Both the position numbers and the translations under genes were made by a program. A stretch of DNA of 64,000 nucleotides from Pelagibaculum spongiae. GTDB taxonomy: Bacteria; Pseudomonadota; Gammaproteobacteria; Enterobacterales; Pelagibaculaceae. Positions 43,846 to 53,473 of this stretch are shown here, piece by piece (positions within the stretch are counted from its first letter, which is position 1; the number at the start of each line of letters is the position of its first letter). A model generated the notes under the pieces. The model did no database searches, was not told the origin of the DNA, and saw only the letters and a program-made list of their open reading frames with translations. The stretch covers positions 62,001 through 126,000 of the forward strand of contig NZ_QDDL01000008.1 of assembly GCF_003097315.1 (NCBI RefSeq), written 5' to 3'.

Positions 43846-45126
43846 TTAGTCGGATGAATTTTCCTGATGAGATTCAGGACGGGTTGCTAAGGTATGGCGA
43901 TCGGATTGCGGCAAAATCAGGTTCAACAAAATACCGACAACACCACATAAACTGATTCCGCTTAGGCTGAATTCAGCAGTGCCAACCACCATACCACCAA
44001 TACCCAACACCAGAACCGTTGCAACAATGCACAAGTTACGCTGTTGAGTCAGGTCAACCTGATTCTTGACCAAGCTGCTCATGCCAATTGCTGCGATAGA
44101 TCCAAACAGCAAAATAAGAATACCGCCCATTACCGGAGTAGGAATTGACTGTAGCAGTGCGCCTAACTTACCGCAGAATGCCAGTAAAATGGCGAAGCCA
44201 GCAGCCCAAGTCATAGTGACTGGGTTGAAGTTTTTGGTCAGCATTACTGCGCCGGTCACTTCTGAGTAAGTCGTGTTTGGTGGTGCACCGAGGCAAGCAG
44301 CAAAGCTGGTTGCAATGCCGTCGCCGGTTAAGGTGCGGTGTAGGCCTGGTTTTTTAACGTAATCTTTACCGGAAACATTACCAATCGCCATTACATCGCC
44401 AATGTGTTCAATCGCTGGAGCAATTGCTACTGGCAGCATGAATAAAATTGCCTGCCAGTTAAATTCTGGCGCAGTAAAATTAGGCATGGCAAACCATGCC
44501 GCTTCAGCAATTTTGCTGCCATCGAGCATGCCAAGGAATGCAGCTACAAGAGAGCCAACCAGAACGCCACACATAATTGGCATTAAGCGGAATAAGCCCT
44601 TGGCCAAAGTAGCAACGGCTAAAGTGGTTGCCAGCGCCGACATTGATACGATCAAGGCATCGTTATAAGCAAATAGTTCGAGTGAACCATCACCGGTTTT
44701 ACCCATCGCCATTTGCACAGCAATCGGTGCCAAGTTTAAGCCAATCACCATAATCACTGGGCCGATGACTATTGGCGGTAAAACGCGCTCGAGCATTTTA
44801 GTTCCACGCCAGCGAACTACTTGGCCAAGGATCAGATAGACAAAACCAACTGCCATTAAACCGCCCATGGTAGAGGCAAGGCCCCATGACTGAACGCTGA
44901 AGGTAATCGGTGCAATAAAAGCAAAGGATGATGCTAAAAATACCGGCACCATTCTTTTGGTAACCAGTTGAAACAGTAAGGTGCCTGCACCTGCGCCAAA
45001 CATGGCAACGCTGGGATCCAATCCAGTTAATAACGGCATTAATACCATTGCGCCAAAGGCGACAAATAGCATTTGCGAACCAGCTAATGCGTTATGGAAA
45101 GTCGAAGTGTTATTTTGTTGGCTCAT
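43846..45126 (-). CDS. uraA: Uracil permease (NCS2 family)
   Basis: The ATG at 45126 gives 426 residues; a TTG 21 bases upstream is possible. It is an inner-membrane proton-linked uracil carrier with 14 segments. IEHIGDVMAIGNVSGKDY holds the conserved Glu and His of transmembrane segment 8, and GAPPNTTYSEVTGAVMLTKN is the uracil-branch signature, distinct from the SQNNG of the other NCS2 gene in the window. FVASSFAFI-like FLASSFAFIAPI near residue 70 is also diagnostic. The gene follows upp, as in E. coli, and together they import uracil and trap it as UMP. A strong terminator lies between upp and uraA. Confidence 0.92.
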   Translation of the reverse strand: MSQQNNTSTFHNALAGSQMLFVAFGAMVLMPLLTGLDPSVAMFGAGAGTLLFQLVTKRMVPVFLASSFAFIAPITFSVQSWGLASTMGGLMAVGFVYLILGQVVRWRGTKMLERVLPPIVIGPVIMVIGLNLAPIAVQMAMGKTGDGSLELFAYNDALIVSMSALATTLAVATLAKGLFRLMPIMCGVLVGSLVAAFLGMLDGSKIAEAAWFAMPNFTAPEFNWQAILFMLPVAIAPAIEHIGDVMAIGNVSGKDYVKKPGLHRTLTGDGIATSFAACLGAPPNTTYSEVTGAVMLTKNFNPVTMTWAAGFAILLAFCGKLGALLQSIPTPVMGGILILLFGSIAAIGMSSLVKNQVDLTQQRNLCIVATVLVLGIGGMVVGTAEFSLSGISLCGVVGILLNLILPQSDRHTLATRPESHQENSSD

Positions 45127-45286
45127 AGTCTCGGTGTCTTTTGTCAATTGTTTTGGTTTGGATCGTCCACTGATCGTTATTTTGAAGATTCTGTTTTGAA
45201 TCTTTCATTGATGGCAATTTTTCGGCTGATGAACGAAAAATCACTATTTTTAACTCTATAGATAGTGCGGGTACTTTTTTCAGGTT

Positions 45287-45314
45287 AAAAAAAACCCCGT
45301 CAACGACGGGGTTT
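45287..45314 (-). terminator. Intrinsic terminator between upp and uraA
   Basis: AAACCCCGTC/GACGGGGTTT perfect 10-bp stem, three-base loop and an eight-base T-run on the minus strand. It lies 11 bases past the upp stop and 160 bases before uraA, so uraA needs read-through or its own promoter. Confidence 0.9.
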
Positions 45315-45325
45315 GATAAAACGTA

Positions 45326-45952
45326 TTACCTCGTGCCAAATATCTTGTCACCGGCGTCACCGAGCCCTGGGAGGATGTATCCCTGCTCGTTGAGGCAGTC
45401 ATCGATGGCGGCGGTAAAGATTTCTACATCTGGGTGCGCTTCAACAACTTTGGCGATGCCTTCAGGTGCAGCAACCAATACCAGTGTTTTAATGTGCTTG
45501 CAGCCAGCCTTCTTTAGCATGTCGATGGTGGCAATCATGCTACCGCCAGTCGCTAGCATTGGATCGACGATTAAAGCTAGACGCTGGTCAATGTCTTTAC
45601 ACAGTTTTTCAAAGTAAGGTACTGGCTCAAGTGTCTCTTCGTTTCGGTAAAGGCCTACAACACTGATTCGAGCACTCGGAATTAATTGCAGTACGCCGTC
45701 CATCATGCCGATACCGGCACGCAGAATCGGAACAACGGTAACCTTCTTACCCTTGATTCTTTCTGCTTGAATAGGACCGCACCAGCCTTCCAATTCATAG
45801 GACTCTAGTTCCATGTCTTTGGTGGCTTCATAAGTTAGTAGTGCACCGACTTCGGCAGCTAACTGGCGAAAACTGCGAGTACTCAGATCTGCGCTGCGCA
45901 TAATGCTTAACTTATGACGGATCAGCGGATGAGTGATTTCATTGACGCTCAT
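45326..45952 (-). CDS. upp: Uracil phosphoribosyltransferase
   Basis: A 208-residue cytoplasmic salvage enzyme that makes UMP from uracil and PRPP. GAGG is well placed before the [15 protein letters not shown] near the start, [13 protein letters not shown] (about 75-87), the PRPP loop [11 protein letters not shown] (128-138) and the uracil-binding C-terminal segment [16 protein letters not shown] make the identification firm. The length equals that of E. coli Upp. It is the first gene before uraA and divergent from hpt across 371 bases. Confidence 0.97.
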   Translation of the reverse strand: MSVNEITHPLIRHKLSIMRSADLSTRSFRQLAAEVGALLTYEATKDMELESYELEGWCGPIQAERIKGKKVTVVPILRAGIGMMDGVLQLIPSARISVVGLYRNEETLEPVPYFEKLCKDIDQRLALIVDPMLATGGSMIATIDMLKKAGCKHIKTLVLVAAPEGIAKVVEAHPDVEIFTAAIDDCLNEQGYILPGLGDAGDKIFGTR

Positions 45953-46323
45953 ATCGACCTCTGCGGTGAAAAAGATAAACCGTGGAGCGCATTTATGCGC
46001 ACAAAATTCGCAGCATAGTAGCGGATTTATATCGTTTCGTCATGGCTTGGGTTTGACTCAGGTCGGTTTGTGCGTGCAATTTATATTTTTCTACTATTGA
46101 CTCTTGTCACTTTTAAATCTCACCCGTATCTTAGCCCCCGATTTCTATGCCCAACCCATCTCAAGCTGCAGGATCCTGAACCCCTCATCTTGAAGTGGCT
46201 TGGTACAATGGCCGGAAGCTTTTTTTAATACAGTGATATGCTGTGAGCTCTGGAAGCTAAAATGCCTTGGGTCCCTTGCTACTTAAATATGTAGTCAGGT
46301 CCTTATTAATACTGGTGGTGATG
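45953..46323. promoter_or_regulatory. Divergent promoter region of upp and hpt
   Basis: This 371-base gap must contain outward promoters for two salvage genes. It also holds copy B of the dispersed inverted repeat. No PurR or CytR-like operator stood out. Confidence 0.35.
46147..46203. repeat. Dispersed inverted repeat, copy B
   Basis: CCAACCCATCTCAAG and CTTGAAGTGGCTTGG are 15-base imperfect inverted arms (12 of 15 pair). The right arm and the outer ATGCCCAA match copy A at 34482-34531 read on the other strand. Confidence 0.6.
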
Positions 46324-46884
46324 ATGTCTAATCCGGATTTGCAAGAGATTCGCAAGATTTACCAAGAAGCTGATCAGTTATGCAGTGCTGAGCAGGTCGA
46401 TACGGCAATTACCGAAATGTCGGTAAAAATCAGCGAGCGTTTGCAAGATGCCAACCCACTGGCGCTTTGTGTTATGAACGGCGGCTTGATTTTTTCTGGT
46501 AAATTGCTGGCACAATTAGATTTCCCGTTGCAATTGGGTTATCTGCATGCAACACGTTATGGCGATAAAACCGTCGGTACAGAGTTGGACTGGAAAGTTC
46601 GTCCTCTAGTTGACTTTAAAGATCGTACGTTGCTGATTTTGGATGATATTCTCGATGAAGGTCATACATTAGCGGCAATTGTTGATTATTGCTTGCAAGA
46701 AGGTGCTAAAGAAGTACTGACCGCAGTATTGATCGATAAGCAGCACGACCGGAAAGCGCGCCCAGATATGAAATGTGATTTTATCGGACTTGAAGTTGAA
46801 GATCGATTTGTTTTCGGTGCCGGTATGGATTACCAGGGGTATTGGAGAAATGCGCCGGGCATTTTTGCAGTAAAGGGTTTGTAA
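46324..46884 (+). CDS. hpt: Hypoxanthine-guanine phosphoribosyltransferase
   Basis: The ATG at 46324 (MSNPDLQEIRKIYQEADQLC) gives 186 residues; GGTGGTG lies upstream and the longer frame has no family support. CVMNGGLIFSGKLLAQLD holds the pyrophosphate loop and the PRPP loop is LLILDDILDEGHTLAAI, with the two acidic residues typical of purine phosphoribosyltransferases. DRFVFGAGMDYQGYWRN is the purine-binding C-terminal part. It salvages hypoxanthine and guanine to IMP and GMP. The form resembles the Hpt often annotated as hypoxanthine-guanine transferase in marine gammaproteobacteria. It is next to upp-uraA on the opposite strand, forming a nucleobase salvage block. Confidence 0.9.
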   Translation: MSNPDLQEIRKIYQEADQLCSAEQVDTAITEMSVKISERLQDANPLALCVMNGGLIFSGKLLAQLDFPLQLGYLHATRYGDKTVGTELDWKVRPLVDFKDRTLLILDDILDEGHTLAAIVDYCLQEGAKEVLTAVLIDKQHDRKARPDMKCDFIGLEVEDRFVFGAGMDYQGYWRNAPGIFAVKGL

Positions 46885-46904
46885 TCGGCAGAATTAAATT
46901 AAAG

Positions 46905-46942
46905 ATCGGCTGTTGGCGTTTCGCTAGCAGCCGATTTTTTTT
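46905..46942 (+). terminator. Intrinsic terminator of hpt
   Basis: ATCGGCTG/CAGCCGAT 8-bp stem with a 15-base loop and an eight-base T-run. Confidence 0.85.
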
Positions 46943-47626
46943 GCCTGAAATAAACTGGCCAACAAATTGGATTTGTAACAGGTTTTTCTTGAGTAAATTT
47001 ACTTGTGTTGACGATTATTATTTTCATCAGTTTCATTGAGTTGCAGGAATCAGCCTGGCTGGCTATTTGTCTAGTACAAGTAAATGATGTGAATCAATTA
47101 ATTCAGCCGCTGAATAAATATGCCGTCAAGATTGATTTATGTCTGGCTTTGGGTTGATTAATATGTGGCTTGTGACATAAATTGATTCAGTGCTGCAATG
47201 ATTTGGTTTTGATTTTATTGGGTTATTTGAATCGGCAGATGATATCAAGCGCTACTGGATAACTTTTTCTTTGTAAGTGATGTTTCGCTAATTGCTTATT
47301 ACTATTGATTAAAGTTGTTAGGTGATCTGTTGGTTATCTAGCGTAGCATCGAAAATTTTAGCAAATGAATTCATATCTATATCTTTTCGATATTGATTCC
47401 ATTTAAGAATCGACGTTATATTCAGGCACCCGCTTTTTGCGATTACCAATATTGCACTGTCAGTACTGTATTTGAAGCAATCTTTGTCAGTTGCCCCAAG
47501 GTCAATATCGACTGAGGGTGACCTACCGCCGTTAATATTTGGGTAGCGTCTGGGCAACTGAATATTTGAACTAAAACAATAGATTTCACGCAATCTAATG
47601 CTGTTGAAATCGGGAGCAACATCACG
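46943..47626 (+). promoter_or_regulatory. Long gene-free region upstream of oppA
   Basis: Almost 690 bases lie between the hpt terminator and oppA, with no convincing gene. A perfect 15-base palindrome, ATTCAGCCGCTGAAT, lies at 47101-47115 and may be an operator. A long 5' leader that binds small RNAs is known for oppA in enteric bacteria; I see no direct proof of that here. Confidence 0.35.
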
Positions 47627-49258
47627 ATGAAAAAAGTGAATCCATTGAAGGCGCTAGCCATAGCCGCAGTACCAGCAATTGTACTGGCACTTTCTCCTGC
47701 CGCACACGCGGCAAAAGTACCTGCCGGAGCCAAGTTAGCCGATCAACAAACTCTGGTTCGAGGTAATGGCACAGAGCCTGCTTCTTTGGATCCACAAAAA
47801 GTGGAAGGCGTTCCTGGTTCTAACGTTACTAAAGATATGTTTGAAGGCTTAGTCACTCAAGATGCTGACGGTAATACCATTCCAGGTCAGGCAGAAAGCT
47901 GGACGGTTTCTGAAGATAACAAGGTTTTCACCTTTAAAATTCGTGATAACGCTAACTGGTCAAATGGCGAGCCGGTCACCGCACACGATTTTGTATTTGG
48001 TTTCCAGCGTGCGGTAGATCCTGCGACCGCATCTCGTTATGCATGGTTTATGGAAATTCCAACCATTGTTAATGCATCGAGCATTATTAATGGTAAAGCA
48101 GCTGTTGATTCGCTGGGCGTTAAAGCGATTGATAGCAAAACCTTTGAAGTAACGCTAGAGCAAGCGGTTCCTTACTTCATTAAAATGTTAGCGCATCAAA
48201 CGATGTTCCCAGTACCGCAAAAAGTAGTCGAGAAACACGGCGACCGCTGGACTCGTGTTGAAAATATTGTTTCTAACGGCGCTTTTGTTTTAAACCAATG
48301 GGTAGTTAACGAGCGGATTGTTTTAAAAAGAAACCCTAACTACTGGAACAATAAAGAAACGGTGATTAATCAGGTGACTTATTTGCCAATCGTTTCTGAA
48401 ACAGCTGAGCTGAATCGTTATAAAGCAAATGAGCTGGATATGACCCATGGTATTCCGCCTAAGCATTTTACTTCATTAAAAAAGAAGATTCCTGCTGAAA
48501 TCAAAATTACTCCACAGTTAGGTACTTACTACTACGAATTTAATACCAAGGTTAAGCCATTTGATGATGTGCGGGTTCGTAAGGCGCTGTCTTATGCGAT
48601 TAACCGCGATGCAATCACCAGAAGCATTACCAAGCGTGGTGAAATTCCAGCTTATACCTTCACTCCTGAAGCGGTTGCAGGATTTACTCCACCAAAAACT
48701 GACTACAGCCAGTGGACTCAAAAAGAGCGCATGAAAAAAGCACATCAGCTGTTAAAAGAAGCTGGCTACAGCAAGAGTAATCCGCTGGAGTTAAACTTGT
48801 TATATAACACCAGCGAAGCGCATAAAGATGTTGCGGTTGCGGTTTCTTATATGTGGAAAGCACTGGGTGTTAAAACCACCTTGGAAAATATGGAATGGAA
48901 AACCTTCCTCGATGTAAGAAACGACGGTAAATTCCAAGTGACCCGTGCCGGTTGGTTAGGTGATTATAATGAGCCGTCAACCATGCTCGATTTGAAAACC
49001 ACCACTCACGGCCAGAATGACGGTAAGTATTCTAACGCTCGCTATGATGAAATTATGAAGTTATCACGAGTGGTTACTTCCGATGTCGAGCGTGAAAAGC
49101 TGTACATTGAAGCCGAACAAATTCTTGCCGCAGAAATGCCTTTGGCACCTATCTATCAATATGTAACAGGACGTTTGGTTAAGCCACATGTTGGTGGCTA
49201 CCCAATGAATAACGTAGAAGACAACATTTATAGCCGGGATTTGTACATTACCCAGTAA
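47627..49258 (+). CDS. oppA: Oligopeptide ABC transporter substrate-binding protein
   Basis: A 543-residue periplasmic protein. GGGAG precedes the ATG. A signal peptide ends AHAA near residue 28. The family opening is LVRGNGTEPASLDPQKVEGV, then NVTKDMFEGLVTQDADG, FKIRDNANWSNGEPVTAHDFVFGFQRAVDP and YEFNTKVKPFDDVRVRKALSYAINRD. The pattern is that of OppA/MppA, which carry peptides of two to five residues. Binding specificity cannot be told. It heads the oppABCDF operon, 122 bases before oppB. That gap contains a CCAGG-CCTGG palindrome and weak hairpins that could reduce expression of the membrane parts relative to oppA. Confidence 0.93.
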   Translation: MKKVNPLKALAIAAVPAIVLALSPAAHAAKVPAGAKLADQQTLVRGNGTEPASLDPQKVEGVPGSNVTKDMFEGLVTQDADGNTIPGQAESWTVSEDNKVFTFKIRDNANWSNGEPVTAHDFVFGFQRAVDPATASRYAWFMEIPTIVNASSIINGKAAVDSLGVKAIDSKTFEVTLEQAVPYFIKMLAHQTMFPVPQKVVEKHGDRWTRVENIVSNGAFVLNQWVVNERIVLKRNPNYWNNKETVINQVTYLPIVSETAELNRYKANELDMTHGIPPKHFTSLKKKIPAEIKITPQLGTYYYEFNTKVKPFDDVRVRKALSYAINRDAITRSITKRGEIPAYTFTPEAVAGFTPPKTDYSQWTQKERMKKAHQLLKEAGYSKSNPLELNLLYNTSEAHKDVAVAVSYMWKALGVKTTLENMEWKTFLDVRNDGKFQVTRAGWLGDYNEPSTMLDLKTTTHGQNDGKYSNARYDEIMKLSRVVTSDVEREKLYIEAEQILAAEMPLAPIYQYVTGRLVKPHVGGYPMNNVEDNIYSRDLYITQ

Positions 49259-49380
49259 TTGTTTTCTGTTTTATTTGTCGATAAAAAACCAGGCCTGGTC
49301 TGTAACCTTCGTTAACTAAATAGTGTTAATAGAAGTGCAGCCAGGCTTTGGCTTTAATCAGGGTTTTAAAATAGCCATCT

Positions 49381-50307
49381 ATGTTGAAATTTATAATCAA
49401 ACGGTTAGCAATTGCGATACCGACACTTTTTATTCTGGTGACCTTGTCATTCTTTTTAATGCAAGCCGCACCAGGCAGCCCCTTTACCGGTGATTTTAAT
49501 ATGCCACCGGAAATTCTTGCCAATTTACAGGCGAAATATCATTTAAATGAACCTTTGTGGAAACAGTATTTAATCTATATTTGGGACTTACTGCAAGGTG
49601 ACCTAGGCCCATCATTTAAGTATAAAGATTATTCGGTTAACGAATTAGTTGCTCAAAGTTTTCCTGTTTCTTTAACCATCGGCTCGCTGGCATTTGTTTT
49701 GACAGTAATTTGCGGCGTTAGCATGGGTACCTTAGCGGCGCTGCGGCAGAATACTTGGGTCGATTACTTCGTCATGACCTTTGCCATGCTCGGTGTTGTG
49801 CTGCCTTCATTTGTTATAGCGCCGGTATTGGTGTTGGTGTTTTCAGTTAGTTTGCAATGGCTACCGGCTGGTGGCTGGAATGATGGAAGCGCAGCCAATC
49901 TGGTATTGCCGGTAATTGCGATGGCAATTATGTATATGGCATCAATTGCCCGGATTATGCGCTCCAGCATGATTGAAACTTTAAACAGTAATTTTATTCG
50001 CACCTGCCATGCCAAAGGTTTGCCGCGGCGTTATATTTTACTGCGCCATGCGTTAAAGCCTGCATTGTTGCCAGTGGTTTCTTTTCTCGGCCCGGCATTT
50101 GTCGGCATTATCACCGGCTCGGTGGTCATTGAAACGGTATTTGGCTTACCCGGAATCGGCCAGCATTTTGTTAACGGTGCTTTAAATCGTGATTACTCGT
50201 TGGTGTTGGGCCTGACGATTATTATCGGTGCTCTGACAATCTTGTTCACTGCAATTGTCGACATCCTCTACGGACTGATCGATCCAAAGATTCGTCTTAA
50301 GGGATAA
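49381..50307 (+). CDS. oppB: Oligopeptide ABC transporter permease OppB
   Basis: A 308-residue inner-membrane permease with six membrane segments. It opens MLKFIIKRLAIAIPTLFILV and has the N-terminal cap QAAPGSPF typical of OppB/DppB. The EAA-type loop is NSNFIRTCHAKGLPRRYILLRHALKPALLPV. GPAFVGIITGSVVIETVFGLPGIGQ and the C-terminal DILYGLIDPKIRL are family-typical. oppC follows after three bases, so translation is likely coupled. Confidence 0.95.
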   Translation: MLKFIIKRLAIAIPTLFILVTLSFFLMQAAPGSPFTGDFNMPPEILANLQAKYHLNEPLWKQYLIYIWDLLQGDLGPSFKYKDYSVNELVAQSFPVSLTIGSLAFVLTVICGVSMGTLAALRQNTWVDYFVMTFAMLGVVLPSFVIAPVLVLVFSVSLQWLPAGGWNDGSAANLVLPVIAMAIMYMASIARIMRSSMIETLNSNFIRTCHAKGLPRRYILLRHALKPALLPVVSFLGPAFVGIITGSVVIETVFGLPGIGQHFVNGALNRDYSLVLGLTIIIGALTILFTAIVDILYGLIDPKIRLKG

Positions 50308-50310
50308 TTC

Positions 50311-51255
50311 ATGACATTAATTAAAAAAGAAACTGCCGAGGCGGTCGAAAACTTCTCCAGCAAACTGGCAGATAATGGTGGCGCAGTTGATCATTCGTTA
50401 GATATCGAAGGTCGCAGCTTATGGGCAGATGCCCGTCGCAGGTTTTTCCATAACCGAGCAGCAGTCGCTAGTTTAGTCATTCTTACTTTTATTCTGACGC
50501 TATTATTATTCGGCCCATGGCTCAGTCAATTCGCATTTGATGAAATCGACTGGGATTACATGGCTGCAGCGCCAGAAATGGCCAATGGCCATTATTTTGG
50601 TACCGACTTTTTAGGTCGTGACCTGTTTGTTCGAGTGTTAGAAGGCGGTCGAATTTCATTTTTGGTGGGCGCTTTGGGCGCATTGGTTGCGGTAGTTATT
50701 GGTACCGTTTACGGCGCAACTGCCGGTTTCCTTGGCGGTCGGGTGGATAACTTGATGATGCGTACTCTGGAAATTCTGCAATCATTTCCGTTTATGTTTT
50801 TGGTGATTTTAATGATCACCTTCTTTGGCCGTTCGATTTTATTAATCTTTATCGCAATCGGTGCGGTGTCTTGGTTAGACATGGCACGTATTGTTCGTGG
50901 TCAGACGCTGAGCCTTAAAAACAAGGAATTCGTTGAAGCGGCGATTATTTGCGGTGCCAGTTCATGGCAAATTATCTTCCGTCATTTAATTCCAAATTTG
51001 CTGGGTATTGTGGTGGTTTATGCTTCGCTGCTAGTTCCCGGAATGATTTTGTTTGAATCATTTTTAAGCTTCCTTGGTCTGGGCGTTCAAGAGCCAATGA
51101 CCAGCTGGGGCGCTCTGGTGAACGAAGGTGCTAATGCAATGGAAGTTGCTATCTGGCAGCTGGCATTCCCAACCGCATTTCTGGTTGTAACGCTATTCTG
51201 TTTCAACTTTATTGGTGATGGCTTGCGCGATGCGCTGGACCCTAAAGATCGTTAA
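50311..51255 (+). CDS. oppC: Oligopeptide ABC transporter permease OppC
   Basis: A 314-residue permease partner of OppB. AAGGG in the end of oppB serves as the ribosome binding site. The N-terminal cytoplasmic part ([20 protein letters not shown]) is the usual OppC entry. [27 protein letters not shown] is the most conserved family stretch; the EAA loop is [20 protein letters not shown] with RHLIPN. The chain ends [12 protein letters not shown] as in almost all OppC/DppC proteins. Confidence 0.95.
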   Translation: MTLIKKETAEAVENFSSKLADNGGAVDHSLDIEGRSLWADARRRFFHNRAAVASLVILTFILTLLLFGPWLSQFAFDEIDWDYMAAAPEMANGHYFGTDFLGRDLFVRVLEGGRISFLVGALGALVAVVIGTVYGATAGFLGGRVDNLMMRTLEILQSFPFMFLVILMITFFGRSILLIFIAIGAVSWLDMARIVRGQTLSLKNKEFVEAAIICGASSWQIIFRHLIPNLLGIVVVYASLLVPGMILFESFLSFLGLGVQEPMTSWGALVNEGANAMEVAIWQLAFPTAFLVVTLFCFNFIGDGLRDALDPKDR

Positions 51256-51266
51256 TCGGAGCTGGT

Positions 51267-52250
51267 ATGAATTTATTGGAAGTTAAAGACCTTGAGGTCA
51301 ACTTCACCACTCCCGATGGAATGGTGACAGCGGTAAACAAACTGAATTTCAACTTGAAAGCCGGTGAAACTCTCGGTCTGGTTGGTGAGTCTGGTTCAGG
51401 TAAAAGCCAAACCGCTTTTGCTTTAATGGGCTTGCTGGCAAAAAACGGTATTACTGAAGGTTCAGCAAAATTTGAAGGTCAGAATATTTTGGGCCTTAAA
51501 GAAGCCGAATTAAATAAAATTCGCGCTGAACAAATTGCTATGATTTTCCAAGATCCAATGACTTCATTGAATCCTTATATGAAAGTCGGCCCACAGCTGA
51601 TGGAAGTACTTCAGCTGCACAAAGGCATGAACAAGAAAGATGCTTTCGAAGCCTCTGTAAAAATGCTCGATGCAGTAAAAATGCCCGAAGCGCGTAAGCG
51701 GATGGACATGTACCCACATGAGTTTTCTGGCGGCATGCGCCAGCGAGTCATGATCGCCATGGCGCTTTTATGCAGCCCGAAACTACTAATTGCTGACGAA
51801 CCAACCACCGCATTGGATGTAACGGTTCAGGCGCAAATTATGGTGTTGTTGAATGAATTGAAAAGTGAATTCAATACTTCAATTATTATGATTACCCACG
51901 ATTTGGGCGTAGTTGCCGGAATTTGCGACAAGGTACTGGTGATGTATGCCGGTGCGACGATGGAATACGGCACAACCGATGACGTATTTTACGATCCGCG
52001 TCATCCTTATTCAGAAGGCCTGTTAAAAGCAATTCCACGACTGGATACGGACGGTGAAATTCTACCGACGATTCCTGGCAATCCACCGAACTTACTGAGT
52101 CTGCCAAAAGGCTGTCCATTCCAGGAGCGCTGTGGATATGTTCAGCAACAATGCCGCGAGCAAGCACCGGAATTAACCACCTTTGCAGCCGGTCGCCAAA
52201 AAGCCTGTTTTGTTGAATTGGCAGCAAACTCAGGAGGAGTCAACTCATGA
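51267..52250 (+). CDS. oppD: Oligopeptide ABC transporter ATPase OppD
   Basis: A 327-residue ATPase. GGAGC precedes the ATG. Walker A is GESGSGKSQ (about 39-47), the Q-loop [14 protein letters not shown], the signature [16 protein letters not shown] and Walker [14 protein letters not shown]. The C-terminal oligopeptide domain has [14 protein letters not shown], whose cysteines bind a metal cluster in some OppD/DppD proteins. The last four bases (ATGA) overlap the start of oppF. Confidence 0.95.
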   Translation: MNLLEVKDLEVNFTTPDGMVTAVNKLNFNLKAGETLGLVGESGSGKSQTAFALMGLLAKNGITEGSAKFEGQNILGLKEAELNKIRAEQIAMIFQDPMTSLNPYMKVGPQLMEVLQLHKGMNKKDAFEASVKMLDAVKMPEARKRMDMYPHEFSGGMRQRVMIAMALLCSPKLLIADEPTTALDVTVQAQIMVLLNELKSEFNTSIIMITHDLGVVAGICDKVLVMYAGATMEYGTTDDVFYDPRHPYSEGLLKAIPRLDTDGEILPTIPGNPPNLLSLPKGCPFQERCGYVQQQCREQAPELTTFAAGRQKACFVELAANSGGVNS

Positions 52251-53245
52251 GCAATCCTTCTGAGAAAAAACCGATTTTAAGCGTGCGTGATTTAAAAGTG
52301 CACTTTCCAATTCCTCAGGCACGTGACTGGCCATGGCAAGCAATACCACAATTAAAAGCAGTCGACGGCGTTAGTTTTGACCTGTTTGAAGGGGAAACAC
52401 TGGGCGTTGTAGGCGAGTCCGGTTGCGGTAAATCAACATTAGCTCGGGCAATTATCGGATTAGCGCCGATTAAATCGGGCAATGTTGAATGGAATGGCAA
52501 AGATATCGCCAAGATGGATAAAACCCAGCTGATCGATATTCGCCAAGAAATTCAAATGATTTTTCAAGACCCACTGGCATCATTGAATCCACGTATGACC
52601 ATTGGCGACATTATTGGCGAACCACTGCGTAACTATTATCCAAAATTGTCGAAAGATGAAGTGGTTAATCAAGTGCGGGAAATGATGGCGCGAGTCGGTT
52701 TATTACCTAATGTAATTAACCGCTATCCGCATGAATTCTCCGGTGGGCAATGTCAACGAATCGGTATTGCCCGGGCATTGGTATTAAAACCAAAGCTGGT
52801 GATTTGTGATGAACCAGTATCGGCGCTAGACGTTTCGATTCAAGCTCAGGTAGTGAATCTGTTAAAAGAACTGCAACAGGAAATGGGCTTGTCGCTGATT
52901 TTTATTGCTCACGATTTAAGCGTGGTCAAGCATATCAGCGACCGGGTTTTGGTGATGTATTTAGGCAACGAAGTTGAGCTGGCAAAATCAGAGCCGCTTT
53001 ACGCCAACCCGCAGCACCCTTACACCCAGGCACTGTTATCTGCCGTGCCAATTCCCGATCCAAGGCTAGAGCGGGCTAAAGAAATTCAGTTACTGGAAGG
53101 GGATTTACCATCCCCCATCAGCCCGCCATCTGGCTGCGTCTTTCGCACCCGTTGCCCTAATGCCGATGATGATTGCGCCCAGCAACGGCCATCGTTAAAG
53201 GATTTAGGTGATGCGCATTTTGGGTCGTGTATTAAGTTGGGATAG
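52247..53245 (+). CDS. oppF: Oligopeptide ABC transporter ATPase OppF
   Basis: A 332-residue ATPase that pairs with OppD. AGGAGGAG is well placed inside the end of oppD. It has [13 protein letters not shown], Walker [24 protein letters not shown], the signature [15 protein letters not shown] and Walker [15 protein letters not shown]. The C-terminal [12 protein letters not shown] holds the conserved cysteines. It is the last gene of the operon. The only terminator-like hairpin downstream (53322-53355) is oriented for the minus strand, so the operon end is less clear. Confidence 0.95.
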   Translation: MSNPSEKKPILSVRDLKVHFPIPQARDWPWQAIPQLKAVDGVSFDLFEGETLGVVGESGCGKSTLARAIIGLAPIKSGNVEWNGKDIAKMDKTQLIDIRQEIQMIFQDPLASLNPRMTIGDIIGEPLRNYYPKLSKDEVVNQVREMMARVGLLPNVINRYPHEFSGGQCQRIGIARALVLKPKLVICDEPVSALDVSIQAQVVNLLKELQQEMGLSLIFIAHDLSVVKHISDRVLVMYLGNEVELAKSEPLYANPQHPYTQALLSAVPIPDPRLERAKEIQLLEGDLPSPISPPSGCVFRTRCPNADDDCAQQRPSLKDLGDAHFGSCIKLG

Positions 53246-53321
53246 TTAAACAGCGTTTGGATATAAGTCGCAGCACCGGCTTCCTGCCTCCTTGCTGCAT
53301 ACATTATGTCACCCTATAAAT

Positions 53322-53355
53322 AAAAAGCCCCGCTGGTGATAAACTGGTGGGGCTT
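53322..53355. terminator. Intrinsic terminator, best on the minus strand
   Basis: AAGCCCC/GGGGCTT stem, with a T-run on the minus strand, between convergent oppF and the lipoprotein gene. Confidence 0.75.
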
Positions 53356-53473
53356 CACTGTTAAAAATCTTATCAAATATTAATTTAGCTAGGGTTACAT
53401 AGCATAATGCCAATATTTTTTAGCTAACCGACGAACCTTTAAACTAGCATTTATTAATACTGAACCTCGTTTG

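Noticed and set aside
47318-47593. 91-codon minus-strand open frame in the oppA leader
   Set aside because: No ribosome binding site, no recognisable protein features and an odd composition; it overlaps the probable oppA promoter region.
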